Shown: positions 9,715 through 18,080 of the stretch, piece by piece
How the letters are laid out: each line of letters opens with the position of its first letter
Position numbering within the stretch: position 1 is the stretch's first letter
Source: Acinetobacter bouvetii DSM 14964 = CIP 107468
GTDB taxonomy: Bacteria > Pseudomonadota > Gammaproteobacteria > Pseudomonadales > Moraxellaceae
Direction: 5' to 3'
DNA: 64,000 nucleotides
Assembly: GCF_000368865.1 (NCBI RefSeq)
Contig: NZ_KB849727.1
Location: forward strand, 124,001-188,000
The notes under the pieces: generated by a model
Databases searched by the model: none
Told to the model about the DNA's origin: nothing
What the model saw: the letters and a program-made list of their open reading frames with translations, nothing else
Position numbers and translations under genes: made by a program

Positions 9715-11493
9715 ATGCCAATTTATAACGCGCCGCTCAAAGACATGGACTTTATTTTAAATGATGTGTTTAAGGCAGATGAATTCTGGCAAGCCAATGA
9801 AAATCTGGCACACGTTGATATGGCGACGGCCAATGCAATTTTAGAAGAAATGGCGAAGTTTTCTAAAAATGTCATTTTGGATTTGAACCGCAGCGCAGAT
9901 GAAGCGGGCGGTGCAGAATTCCATCAGGGTGAAGTTAAAACGCCAGCAGGCTTTAAAGAAGCCTTCAAGCAGTTTGCTGAAGGCGGCTGGGTGGGTTTAG
10001 GCGCTTCTGAAGAGTTCGGCGGCCAAGGCATGCCAAAAATGTTGACCGTTTTGGCAGATGAAATGATTTGGAGTACCAATCCGTCGTTTATGCTGTACCC
10101 GCTGTTGACCGTTGGCGCAGGCATGGCTATCAATGACCGCGCATCGCAAGAGCAAAAAGAAACGTACCTGCCAAAATTTTATACAGGGGAATGGTCTGGC
10201 ACCATGTGCCTGACAGAGCCGCATTCAGGAACTGATTTAGGCCTTATTAAAACCAAAGCTGAACCGAATGCAGATGGCTCATTCAACATTAGCGGCACGA
10301 AGATTTTTATCACCAGCGGTGAACATGACTTAAGTGAAAATATTATTCATTTAGTGCTGGCAAAAACGCCAAACGCGCCTGCGGGTTCACGCGGTATTTC
10401 ACTGTTTATTGTGCCAAAATTTAATGTCAATGCAGACGGTTCAATCGGCGAACACAATGCCGTAGCAGCCGGCTCAATTGAACATAAGATGGGCATTAAA
10501 GGTTCTGCAACCTGCGTGATGAACTTTGATGGCGCGAAAGGCTTTATCGTAGGCAAAGAAAACGAAGGTCTAGCCGCCATGTTTGTAATGATGAACTATG
10601 AACGCCTGTCTATGGGCATTCAGGGCATTGGCGCTGCAGAATTTGCTTATCAGAATGCCGCGCAATACGCCACAGACCGCTTGCAAGGCCGTTCAGCCAC
10701 AGGCGTTCAATCACCTGAAAAGCCAGCCGATTCTATTTTAGTGCATGGTGATGTGCGCCGCATGCTGCTGAATATCCGCGCCAATAATGAAGCATCACGC
10801 GCATTTGCCGTGTATGTGGGCCAGCAGCTGGACATTACCAAATTCTCTACAGATGAAGAGGCTGTACGTAAAGCCAATGACCGGGTTGCGTTGCTGACGC
10901 CTATTGCTAAAGCTTATTTAACGGATAAAGCGCTGGATTCTGCGCTGGAAGCGCAAATGTGCTTTGGCGGCCATGGCTATATCCGTGAATGGGGCATGGA
11001 GCAATGCATCCGTGACTTGCGCATTTCCCAGATTTACGAAGGCACCAACGGCGTTCAGGCGATTGACTTGATTGGCCGCAAAACCACGAAATGCAGCGGC
11101 GCATTTATTGCTGAATATATTGCTGACATCCGTGAATTTGCAGCTTCAATGGCAGATTCTAAAGTGAAAGCCGCTACGATTCAGGTATGCAATGATGTTG
11201 AAGGCTTAACTCAATTTATTGTTGAACAGTCTAAAACAGCGCCTGATTTCAGCAATGCCGTCGCCGTAGATTACCTGCATGCAGTGGGCCTGCTCAGCTT
11301 TGTGTATATGTTTGCACGCATCAGCCAAGCGGCAGCATCTAAGCCGGAACCGTTCTACCAAAATAAACTGGTGCTGGCAGATTATTACGTAGCCAAAGTG
11401 CTGCCGGATTTAGCTGCGCGCGCGCAGCGCATTAAAGCAGGCTCTGCATTGATCATGCAGCTGCCGGAAGAGTATTTTACCGCTCAATCTTAA
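9715..11493 (+). CDS. Acyl-CoA dehydrogenase, long (DmdC/FadE-like) subtype
   Basis: 592 residues. FAD-dependent acyl-CoA dehydrogenase with the substrate/FAD motif MCLTEPHSGTDLG, the central beta domain (ITSGEHDL...), and the C-terminal helical domain with QIYEGTNGVQAIDLIGRK, which contains the catalytic glutamate position. About 190 residues longer than the classical 380-400 residue enzymes because of an extra C-terminal domain, as in 3-methylmercaptopropionyl-CoA dehydrogenase and related proteins. It would oxidise an acyl-CoA to the 2-enoyl-CoA, passing electrons to ETF. The ribosome site is AAGGGAAG. The thiolase gene follows, suggesting a beta-oxidation role; chain length is unknown. 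Confidence 0.92.
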   Translation: MPIYNAPLKDMDFILNDVFKADEFWQANENLAHVDMATANAILEEMAKFSKNVILDLNRSADEAGGAEFHQGEVKTPAGFKEAFKQFAEGGWVGLGASEEFGGQGMPKMLTVLADEMIWSTNPSFMLYPLLTVGAGMAINDRASQEQKETYLPKFYTGEWSGTMCLTEPHSGTDLGLIKTKAEPNADGSFNISGTKIFITSGEHDLSENIIHLVLAKTPNAPAGSRGISLFIVPKFNVNADGSIGEHNAVAAGSIEHKMGIKGSATCVMNFDGAKGFIVGKENEGLAAMFVMMNYERLSMGIQGIGAAEFAYQNAAQYATDRLQGRSATGVQSPEKPADSILVHGDVRRMLLNIRANNEASRAFAVYVGQQLDITKFSTDEEAVRKANDRVALLTPIAKAYLTDKALDSALEAQMCFGGHGYIREWGMEQCIRDLRISQIYEGTNGVQAIDLIGRKTTKCSGAFIAEYIADIREFAASMADSKVKAATIQVCNDVEGLTQFIVEQSKTAPDFSNAVAVDYLHAVGLLSFVYMFARISQAAASKPEPFYQNKLVLADYYVAKVLPDLAARAQRIKAGSALIMQLPEEYFTAQS

Positions 11494-11527
11494 TGTTTGA
11501 GCACATGTTTTAAATCTTGATGGAAAA

Positions 11528-11557
11528 GCCCTAAGAAGTGCTTATGCTTCTTGGGGC
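11528..11557 (+). other. Intercistronic hairpin between acyl-CoA dehydrogenase and thiolase genes
   Basis: GCCCTAAGAAG and CTTCTTGGGGC form an 11-bp stem (one G-U pair) with an 8-base loop, and no T-run follows. It could be a weak attenuator or an mRNA-processing site rather than a full terminator. Confidence 0.55.
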
Positions 11558-11589
11558 ATACAAAATGTATAAAGAGGATGACATAAGAA

Positions 11590-12759
11590 ATGATCGTAAT
11601 TTTAGATGGTGTTCGCACAGCGATGGGCGGTTTTCAGGGTTCACTTTCATCATGTACTGCGCCTGATTTAGGTGCGGCTGCAATTAAGGCGGCTGTTGAG
11701 CGCGCTGGCTTGCAGCCTGCAGATATTGATGAAGTGATTTTTGGCTGTGTGCTGCCTGCTGGCCTAAAGCAAGGCCCAGCGCGTCAGGCCATGCGTCAGG
11801 CAGGTTTGCCGGATTCAACTGGCGCAACAACGATTAACAAAATTTGCGGCTCTGGCATGAAAGCCGTGATGCAGGCAGCCGATGCCATTAAAGCGGGGTC
11901 TGCAGAAATTGTGGTGGCTGGCGGCATGGAATCAATGTCCAATGCGCCGTATTTGCTGGAAAAAGCCCGTGCAGGCTACCGCATGGGGCATGGAAAAACC
12001 ACGGATCATATGTTCCAGGAAGGCTTGGAAGATGCCGAAACGGGCCTTTCTATGGGTATTCTTGCGCAGGAAATGGCAGATCAAAAAGGCTATACCCGCG
12101 AACAGCAGGACGCTTTTGCCATCAATTCATTAAATAAAGCGGTTGCTGCTATTCAAGGCGGATTCTTTAAAGAAGAAATCACGCCTGTAACCGTAAAAAA
12201 CCGTAAAGGCGAAGCAGTTGTCGATACTGATGAACAGCCTTTGAGCGCGAAACCGGAGAAAATTCCAACACTGCGCCCTGCATTTAAAAAAGACGGCACC
12301 ATTACTGCAGCCAATGCCAGCTCAATTTCTGACGGCGCTTCTGCTTTGGTGATTACATCCGAAGAAATCGCAAATCAACGCGGCCTGAAACCGCTGGCAA
12401 AAGTGGCAGCTTATGCGACAAATTCACAGCATCCTTCAGAATTTACCATTGCACCGGTAGGCGCAATTGAAAAAGTGCTGCAAAAAACCGGCTGGGATGC
12501 ACAGGATGTCGATCTTTGGGAAGTGAATGAAGCCTTTGCTATGGTGACGATGCTGGCTATTGATGGCTTTAACTTAGACGAAGCCAAAGTCAATGTAAAC
12601 GGCGGCGCATGTTCATTGGGCCATCCATTGGGCTCATCTGGTTCACGCATTATTGTGACGCTGATTCATGCATTAAAGCGCACAGGCGGTAAAAAAGGCA
12701 TTGCGGCTCTGTGCATCGGCGGCGGCGAGGCGACAGCAATTGCGGTCGAGCTAATCTAA
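11590..12759 (+). CDS. Thiolase (acetyl-CoA C-acetyltransferase family)
   Basis: 389 residues, the usual thiolase length. The nucleophilic cysteine is in NKICGSGMKA (about residue 88), the histidine loop in GGACSLGHPLGSSG, and the second cysteine in ALCIGGGEA near the end. It condenses two acetyl-CoA or cleaves 3-ketoacyl-CoA. The residue set resembles AtoB/PhaA biosynthetic-type thiolases more than long-chain FadA. It follows the acyl-CoA dehydrogenase by 96 bp with a hairpin between, so partial co-transcription is likely, and it ends at a terminator before the CoA-transferase gene. Confidence 0.92.
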   Translation: MIVILDGVRTAMGGFQGSLSSCTAPDLGAAAIKAAVERAGLQPADIDEVIFGCVLPAGLKQGPARQAMRQAGLPDSTGATTINKICGSGMKAVMQAADAIKAGSAEIVVAGGMESMSNAPYLLEKARAGYRMGHGKTTDHMFQEGLEDAETGLSMGILAQEMADQKGYTREQQDAFAINSLNKAVAAIQGGFFKEEITPVTVKNRKGEAVVDTDEQPLSAKPEKIPTLRPAFKKDGTITAANASSISDGASALVITSEEIANQRGLKPLAKVAAYATNSQHPSEFTIAPVGAIEKVLQKTGWDAQDVDLWEVNEAFAMVTMLAIDGFNLDEAKVNVNGGACSLGHPLGSSGSRIIVTLIHALKRTGGKKGIAALCIGGGEATAIAVELI

Positions 12760-12766
12760 TACAGGT

Positions 12767-12796
12767 TCAGGCTTATTGGGCCTGAGCAGTTTTTTC
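12767..12796 (+). terminator. Terminator after the thiolase gene
   Basis: TCAGGC (12767-12772) pairs with GCCTGA (12780-12785), followed by GCAG and a run of six T. It is short but well formed and separates the thiolase from the CoA-transferase unit. Confidence 0.7.
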
Positions 12797-12869
12797 GTGA
12801 AGCAATAATAAAACGGTGATTTCAGCCCGCTGGGATCACTACGATAAATATTTGATTTTGAGATTTTTT

Positions 12870-14369
12870 ATGAACGGTTTAGATCGCATTCGCTTGGTCT
12901 CTCTGCGTGACAAAGTTATGTCTGCGCAGCAGGCAATTAAATTAATTAAAGATGGTTCGGTTGTTGGCTTAAGCGGTTTTGGCGGCGCAGGCGAAGCAAA
13001 AACAGTACCGCTGGCCTTGGCGGATTATGCAAAAGAACATCCGCTGAAAATCACCTTGGCTACGGGCGCTAGTTTGGGCAACCGTATTGATGGGCGCTTG
13101 AATGAGGCGCACGCCATTGAGCGCCGCTATCCTTATCAGGCCGATCCCGGTTTGCGGAAGTCCATCAACGCGGGTGAAGTCATGTACATCGACCAGCACT
13201 TGTCTGAAATGGCAGATAACATCCGTCATCATAATTTGCCGCGCATTAATGTTGCGGTAATTGCCGCCACGGCAATTACCGAAGATGGGCAAATCATTCC
13301 GACAGGCTCATGCGGCAACTCAGCTAATTTTATTGAAATGGCTGATCATGTAATTGTGGAAATTGACAATACCATTAACCCGGTGCTGGAAGGCGTGCAT
13401 GATATTTATGTGCCGAAGGCGCGTCCGCACCGTGATCCTATTCCGCTGACTCAGGCCGGTGACCGCATTGGCACCATTGGCATTAACGTCAGCTCAGAAA
13501 AAATTTCTGCCATTGTCTTGAATGATGTGCCGGATACCTCTTTTAAAATGGATGAGCCGGATGCGGAAACTTTAGCGATTGCGCAGCATTTGATTACCTT
13601 CTTTGAAGGTGAAGTGGCAGCAGGGCGCTTGCCTGAAAACTTAGGCCCGCTGCAGTCAGGTGTCGGCTCTATTGCGAATGCCGTATTTTCAGGCTTTGAA
13701 CATTCCAATTTTCATGATCTGGAAATGTACTCAGAAGTGCTGCAGGATTGCACTTTCCAGCTGATTGACTCAGGCAAGATGGCATTTGCTTCCGGCTGTT
13801 CCATGACGTTGTCTGAACCTTGCGCTGCGCAGGTTATGAAGAATTTTGATCAATACAAAGATAAAATCATGCTGCGTCCGCAGGAGCTGTCCAATAATCC
13901 TGAAATCATCCGCCGTTTGGGAATTATAGCCATCAATACTGCGCTGGAATTTGATATTTACGGAAACGTGAATTCAACCCATGTTACAGGCACTAAAATG
14001 ATGAACGGCATTGGCGGTTCAGGTGACTTCACCCGCCATGCGCATATCGCCATTTTTGTCACCAAGTCGGTGGCTAAAGGCGGCGCAATTTCATCTGTTG
14101 TGCCTATGGTCAGCCATACCGATCATACTGATCATGATGTGGATATTGTGGTGACCGAGCAGGGCTTGGTTGATTTACGCGGACTTGCGCCGCGCGAACG
14201 CGCCCGTAAAGTGATTGAAGTCTGCGCACATCCGGATTACCGTGCCGAACTGTTCAGCTATTTCGAACGCGCATGTGAAAAAGGCGGCCAGACTCCGCAT
14301 ATTCTTGCAGAAGCCTTGTCATGGCATGCAAAATTTGAAGAAACAGGGACGATGAGCAGAACGGCATAA
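12870..14369 (+). CDS. Acetyl-CoA hydrolase / succinyl-CoA:acetate CoA-transferase family
   Basis: 499 residues from the ATG at 12870; an upstream start (12816) would add 18 residues (MISARWDHYDKYLILRFF) unlike the family N-terminus, so I prefer the internal ATG. Conserved features are the N-terminal GLSGFGGAGEAKTVP glycine loop, GSGGSGDF-type C-terminal loop (GIGGSGDFTRHAH) and VVTEQGLVDLRGL. Enzymes of this family (AarC, Cat1, YgfH) move CoA between acetate or propionate and succinate, or hydrolyse acetyl-CoA. Placement next to a thiolase and acyl-CoA dehydrogenase suggests acetate or short-chain acid metabolism. It sits behind the thiolase terminator and probably has its own promoter. Confidence 0.9.
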   Translation: MNGLDRIRLVSLRDKVMSAQQAIKLIKDGSVVGLSGFGGAGEAKTVPLALADYAKEHPLKITLATGASLGNRIDGRLNEAHAIERRYPYQADPGLRKSINAGEVMYIDQHLSEMADNIRHHNLPRINVAVIAATAITEDGQIIPTGSCGNSANFIEMADHVIVEIDNTINPVLEGVHDIYVPKARPHRDPIPLTQAGDRIGTIGINVSSEKISAIVLNDVPDTSFKMDEPDAETLAIAQHLITFFEGEVAAGRLPENLGPLQSGVGSIANAVFSGFEHSNFHDLEMYSEVLQDCTFQLIDSGKMAFASGCSMTLSEPCAAQVMKNFDQYKDKIMLRPQELSNNPEIIRRLGIIAINTALEFDIYGNVNSTHVTGTKMMNGIGGSGDFTRHAHIAIFVTKSVAKGGAISSVVPMVSHTDHTDHDVDIVVTEQGLVDLRGLAPRERARKVIEVCAHPDYRAELFSYFERACEKGGQTPHILAEALSWHAKFEETGTMSRTA

Positions 14370-14398
14370 GCTCGAAACTGCTCTTCATCTCTTTAGCT

Positions 14399-14422
14399 CC
14401 AGTCAGCATGGCAGCTGACTGG
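14399..14422 (+). terminator. Hairpin after the CoA-transferase gene
   Basis: CCAGTCAGC and GCTGACTGG form a perfect 9-bp stem with a 6-base loop 30 bp after the stop codon. There is no T-run, so it is either a factor-assisted terminator or an mRNA-stabilising stem. The rest of the gap to 14649 shows nothing recognisable. Confidence 0.5.
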
Positions 14423-14649
14423 CATTCGATGTTGCTGAGGCCTAAGATAAGAAATTCGATTCAGCATTTCGTATTGTCAGAATCAACCCATTTGCTGATT
14501 TAAAAAGTCACAAAAGAAAAAGAGAAGCTGCGAAAGTAAAACCAAACCTCATGCTGCTGAAACGCGGGAACAACAAGAAGCTGCTTAAGCGCAAACCATT
14601 CATTCCTATAATGACCGCATCGCAATATTTATGATTTAAGGCCAGCATT

Positions 14650-14994
14650 TTGAAATTGATTCAATATTTTTCAGGTATTACACTTCTGCTGCTGTTAACT
14701 GCGTGTACGAAAGCGCCAGCGCCCGATTATCAAGGCACGTGGAAAAATACTTTAGAAGATCCTAAACTTGAAAACGCATTGGTTATTGCCAAAAATGGCG
14801 AAAATTATTTAATTACCAATACATTAAAAGATAAGCAAACCGGAAAGACTGAAAAGAAAAATCCTGTGCCTGCATCTGTGGGGCAAACCGGTTTGCTGCA
14901 AGTCCATGCTGGCTCTACTTCCGTTGATTTTGCCATTGATGAGAAAAATGGAAACTTGATCGGTTCAGGCTCAATCTATACCAAAGCAAAATAA
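14650..14994 (+). CDS. Small predicted lipoprotein, unknown function
   Basis: 114 residues beginning at a TTG with AAGG (14638-14641) at a proper distance. The signal peptide KLIQYFSGITLLLLLTAC ends in a lipobox with Cys19, and residue +2 is Thr, which suggests outer-membrane sorting. The mature part has charged and beta-rich character (GTWKNTLEDPKLENALVIAKNGENYLI) resembling small single-domain lipoproteins that fold as a beta-barrel or lipocalin-like sheet, but I do not recognise the family. It stands alone and ends near a bidirectional terminator. Confidence 0.78.
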   Translation: MKLIQYFSGITLLLLLTACTKAPAPDYQGTWKNTLEDPKLENALVIAKNGENYLITNTLKDKQTGKTEKKNPVPASVGQTGLLQVHAGSTSVDFAIDEKNGNLIGSGSIYTKAK

Positions 14995-15021
14995 TGTTAT
15001 GTATACGGGCATGAATACATA

Positions 15022-15053
15022 AAAAGATGCCGCGCATTGTCATGGCATCTTTT
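15022..15053. terminator. Bidirectional terminator between lipoprotein and HAD genes
   Basis: AAAAGATGCC (15022-15031) pairs perfectly with GGCATCTTTT (15044-15053). The A-run on one side and T-run on the other serve both converging genes. Confidence 0.88.
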
Positions 15054-15098
15054 CCGCGGCTCAATATTCTAATTTCGCATCCGCTACGTTAAAAAGAT

Positions 15099-15812
15099 TT
15101 ATCTTAAAAAACTGAGCAAAGCCGCATAATCCTGCACAAAATAATCCGCCTTGGCTTTAATTTCAGGCATTTCATGCGCTGAATATTGGTCATAAATGGC
15201 AGCAACTTCGATGCCTGCCTGGTGAGCAGCCTCTATGCCAATCAGTGAATCCTCAATAATTAAACACTCTTCCGGCTGTACATTAAAATGCTGGATGGCT
15301 TTTAAATATACTTCTGGGTGCGGTTTGATATTCTGCACATGTTCACGGGTCAAAATTAAGTCAAAGTCTTTTTCAAATTTCAGCCTACTGTTAATGCGGG
15401 TGTTGTTCTGCTGATAGCGCTGAATATTGCTCAAGCTGGTTGTGGTTGTAATTGCAGTGTGTATACTTTGCTGAAGCAGCTGCTGCACAAAAATTTCGGC
15501 TTGCGGTTTAAGCTGAATTTCATGATCTAGAAAATGATGAGAAATGCTGTAGCGTCTGGTTTTGATTTCGTCTTTACTTAAGTGCGCAATGCCATATCTT
15601 TCTTTTAGATAGCCACAATATTCTAGATAGGGATCTGCGCAATGTTTCAATTTTTTCAGCTGTGCATCACGCTGCTGCTGGATAACATTTAAATCTTCCA
15701 GTTGGCCCGACAAATCTTTAATCAGTCTGGCATCGACTTGATTCCAAATGCCAACTGAATCAATCAGCGTGCCGTCTAAATCGAAACAAACTAATTTTTT
15801 ATTGTGCAACAT
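15099..15812 (-). CDS. HAD-superfamily hydrolase (phosphatase)
   Basis: 237 residues. Motif I is CFDLDGTLIDS (nucleophile Asp near residue 11), motif II is the threonine/serine in AITTTTSL, motif III the lysine in NIKPHPEVYLKA, and motif IV the acidic pair in CLIIEDSLIGIEAA. The helical cap between motifs I and II places it in the subfamily with beta-phosphoglucomutase and phosphoglycolate phosphatase. The substrate is a small phosphoester that I cannot name. It is a monocistronic gene converging with the lipoprotein gene. Confidence 0.88.
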   Translation of the reverse strand: MLHNKKLVCFDLDGTLIDSVGIWNQVDARLIKDLSGQLEDLNVIQQQRDAQLKKLKHCADPYLEYCGYLKERYGIAHLSKDEIKTRRYSISHHFLDHEIQLKPQAEIFVQQLLQQSIHTAITTTTSLSNIQRYQQNNTRINSRLKFEKDFDLILTREHVQNIKPHPEVYLKAIQHFNVQPEECLIIEDSLIGIEAAHQAGIEVAAIYDQYSAHEMPEIKAKADYFVQDYAALLSFLR

Positions 15813-16072
15813 ATATCAATGTCCAGCCAGAATTCAGGTCAATTATGCGTTGCTGCGCCATTTAAATAAAGCTGGCCTGCTCATAGCTGTAAAGATAGTG
15901 ATTTTCAAGTTGCACAGCAAGCGCATAAAAAATGGCTGAATAGGCGGAACTAGAATAACTGCTCTAGAAAATTTGGACCTTTCGCAGTACTATTTAAGCC
16001 TAGGACGTGTTTATCTATTGCCATTTAATGGATTAATTGCCTTAATATTTGAAAAATAGGAAATTATCTTTC

Positions 16073-16966
16073 GTGTTTGAACTGGACTGTAAATTACTCA
16101 GTATCTTTTTTTACGTATATAAATTTAAAAGCGTGTCTGCAGCGGCAGATCACTTAAAAATGAGCCAGCCGACGGTCAGCAATATCCTGAATAAAATTCG
16201 TCAGCATTATAACGACCCGCTTTTTTTACGCATCGGCAATGAAATGGTGCCGACAGAATTGTCCAAGCAATTATTTCCGCTGGTCAGTGAAGCGCTGAGC
16301 AAAGTCGAAATTATCAATAATTTCACGATTGATTTTGATCAGGCTATTTCCCATCAGCAGTTCACTTTGGCCATGACCGATGTTTCTCATTTGGTGCTGC
16401 TGCCAAAAATTACTCAATATTTGAAAGCCAATGCGCCGCATGTCCGCTTAAATGTACGGCCAATCACGACAGAAACCAGCTATCAAATGGCGAATGGTGA
16501 AATTGATTTGGCGCTGGGTTTCTTGCCGCATTTAGAAAATGGCTTTTACCAGCAGAAGCTGTTTGAGCAGTATTATGTGGTGATCGCGGCGAAGGATCAT
16601 CCGCGGTTAACTGGCGATACCATTAGCAAAGAGCAGTATCTGAGTGAGTTGCATATTGATATTGATGCTGGCATGGGGCATTACCATATAGAAAATGAGC
16701 TGCTTAATCTTGAGTTAAAACGCGATATTTTAATGCGTTTGCCCAGCTATTTAGGCGTTGGGCTGGTTGTACAGGATACCGATGCCATTGCCACGGTTCC
16801 TTATTATCTCAGTGAAGTTCTGCTTTCACGTGGCAATTTAAAAATTTTTGAAGCGCCCATTGCATTTCCAACTTATGGTGTAAAACAGTATTGGCACATG
16901 TCTTGCCATCATAAAACCAGCCATCAGTGGCTGCGCCATATGTTTCATGAAATTTTAGTGAAATAG
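16073..16966 (+). CDS. LysR-family regulator (NahR/LinR-like subgroup)
   Basis: 297 residues from a GTG at 16073, preceded by AGGA at 16058-16061. A TTG at 16049 would add eight residues (MKNRKLSF) without a ribosome site; I prefer the GTG because the helix-turn-helix then starts at a typical distance. The HTH is SVSAAADHLKMSQPTVSNILNKIR, followed by the periplasmic-binding-like effector domain. The next unit downstream is the guanidine operon, but a terminator and a sigma-54 promoter separate them, so a direct link is not shown. The sequence style (PLFLRIGNEMVPTELS) matches regulators of the NahR/LinR group, which respond to aromatic or chlorinated acids; the effector is unknown. Confidence 0.87.
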   Translation: MFELDCKLLSIFFYVYKFKSVSAAADHLKMSQPTVSNILNKIRQHYNDPLFLRIGNEMVPTELSKQLFPLVSEALSKVEIINNFTIDFDQAISHQQFTLAMTDVSHLVLLPKITQYLKANAPHVRLNVRPITTETSYQMANGEIDLALGFLPHLENGFYQQKLFEQYYVVIAAKDHPRLTGDTISKEQYLSELHIDIDAGMGHYHIENELLNLELKRDILMRLPSYLGVGLVVQDTDAIATVPYYLSEVLLSRGNLKIFEAPIAFPTYGVKQYWHMSCHHKTSHQWLRHMFHEILVK

Positions 16967-17031
16967 CCGTTTTTGCAAGATGCAGCGCATACTTTCTATC
17001 TGAAAGTGGAACTCATCATTCTGCTTGATTC

Positions 17032-17058
17032 AATCCCAGCATTTGCTGGGATTTTTTA
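17032..17058 (+). terminator. Terminator after the LysR gene
   Basis: AATCCCAGC and GCTGGGATT form a perfect 9-bp stem with a four-base loop, followed by TTTT. It isolates the downstream sigma-54/riboswitch unit from LysR transcription. Confidence 0.9.
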
Positions 17059-17064
17059 ATTTTG

Positions 17065-17141
17065 GTGCAGTTTTATTTGTGCAGTTTTAATTTGCACTGA
17101 ATTTGCACAATAAAAATCAATTTTTAGTATTACAAATGCAC
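17065..17141. promoter_or_regulatory. Cluster of GTGCA/TGCAC motifs, candidate activator sites
   Basis: Five copies of the same 5-mer or its complement lie in 77 bp just upstream of the sigma-54 promoter: GTGCA at 17065 and 17079, TGCAC at 17093, 17104 and 17137. TGCAC is the half-site of NtrC, but the classical NtrC site pairs TGCAC followed by GTGCA, whereas here the order is reversed. They could be sites of NtrC or of another enhancer-binding protein. Inference from position and repetition only. Confidence 0.45.
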
Positions 17142-17159
17142 AAAATCGTAATACTAAGC

Positions 17160-17175
17160 TGGCACGCCATTTGCA
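17160..17175 (+). promoter_or_regulatory. Sigma-54 promoter of the guanidine carboxylase operon
   Basis: TGGCAC-GCCAT-TTGCA is an exact match to the sigma-54 consensus, with GG (17161-17162) and GC (17173-17174) ten bases apart. The predicted start of transcription, about 12 bases further on, falls just before the riboswitch. This implies dependence on RpoN and an enhancer-binding activator, in line with nitrogen control. Confidence 0.82.
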
Positions 17176-17194
17176 TTTACCTATCCAGATATAA

Positions 17195-17300
17195 AGTGAT
17201 CTAGGGTTCCGGCAGTATTGTCATTTTAAACATACTGCGGCTGTGACCGAGAGTTCACGGCTCAATTGAGCTACACGGAGGGATAAAAGCCCGGGAGGTT
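17195..17300 (+). ncRNA. Guanidine-I (ykkC) riboswitch
   Basis: The leader contains the conserved ykkC aptamer blocks in order: CTAGGGTTCCGGC (from 17210), GACCGAGAG (about 17245), ACACGG (about 17273) and GGGATAAAAGCCCGGGAG (about 17280-17297). An imperfect stem (AGTATTGTC...ACATACT) lies between the first two. The class binds free guanidinium and turns on detoxification or degradation genes. After the aptamer, AGGTT / AACCT and the ribosome site GAGAGG lie close together, which would fit control of translation of the first gene. The boundaries are approximate. Confidence 0.93.
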
Positions 17301-17330
17301 GAAAACTTAACCTTAGAGAGGTCATATAGC

Positions 17331-18065
17331 ATGGGCGGCTTTCATAATAATCAAATACTGTGGACTGAGCTTTTGCCGGGCGGGCATCATTGGTCTGGGC
17401 GGATTCAAAAAGGCGCAGTGTTACAGCTTAAAGCGCTAAGTGAAAATGCCAATGTTTCACTGTTCTGTGTCAATGCTGAAGATAAATTAGAACGCTACAA
17501 CATGCCTGACAGTTTAAAAGGTCAGCATACTGCCTATCTCACGGCAGGCAATGTGCTGTATTCAGACTTGGGCCGGGCAATGGCATCGATTGTTCAAGAT
17601 GATCATGCTTGGAGCGATACGTTCTGCGGTGCCAGCCGGCCTGAGCAAATTGCAAAACAATTTGGCATATGCGCTTTTCAGGATGCGCGCAATGAGATGT
17701 ATCAAAGCGGCCTGGATGGCCTGTTAGTTGAAATGGCGAAATTCGCACTCAGCCGAACCGATTTAAGTGCAACCGTAAATTTATTTTCCAAAGTGACGCC
17801 CAATGATGCAGGCGAACTCTCTTATGTCTTATCAGACAATACAGATCAAGTGATTGAACTGCGCTTTGAGATGGATTGTTTAGTATTCCTGTCTGCAGCG
17901 CCGCATGGCCTAGATTGCAGTGATGCTTATACGCCATCGGATATTCAATTGTCTTTATTCAAAGCCAATGCTTTAGGTGAAAGCGACATCTGCCGTGATT
18001 CTTGTCCGCAAAATCAGCGCGCATTTCAAAACAATGCCCGTTACTACGCACTTTCAAATATCTAA
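17331..18065 (+). CDS. DUF1989 protein, carboxyguanidine deiminase subunit (UAAP1)
   Basis: 244 residues. First gene after the guanidine riboswitch, with ribosome site GAGAGG. The family is annotated as urea amidolyase-associated protein 1 (DUF1989). Published work (Schneider and colleagues) showed that the two DUF1989 proteins form the carboxyguanidine deiminase CgdAB, which converts carboxyguanidine, made by guanidine carboxylase, to allophanate and ammonia. Conserved features seen include SGRIQKGAVLQLKAL, LYSDLGRAMASI and a Cys-containing metal-site region (DSCPQNQRAF). I do not know which subunit is called CgdA or CgdB, so no symbol is given. Only 15 bp separate it from the next gene. Confidence 0.9.
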   Translation: MGGFHNNQILWTELLPGGHHWSGRIQKGAVLQLKALSENANVSLFCVNAEDKLERYNMPDSLKGQHTAYLTAGNVLYSDLGRAMASIVQDDHAWSDTFCGASRPEQIAKQFGICAFQDARNEMYQSGLDGLLVEMAKFALSRTDLSATVNLFSKVTPNDAGELSYVLSDNTDQVIELRFEMDCLVFLSAAPHGLDCSDAYTPSDIQLSLFKANALGESDICRDSCPQNQRAFQNNARYYALSNI

Positions 18066-18080
18066 GGCAGGAACAAGATC

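Noticed and set aside
12816..12869. Longer start of the CoA-transferase
   Set aside because: The extra 18 residues lie in the leader and do not resemble the family N-terminus; the ATG at 12870 fits.
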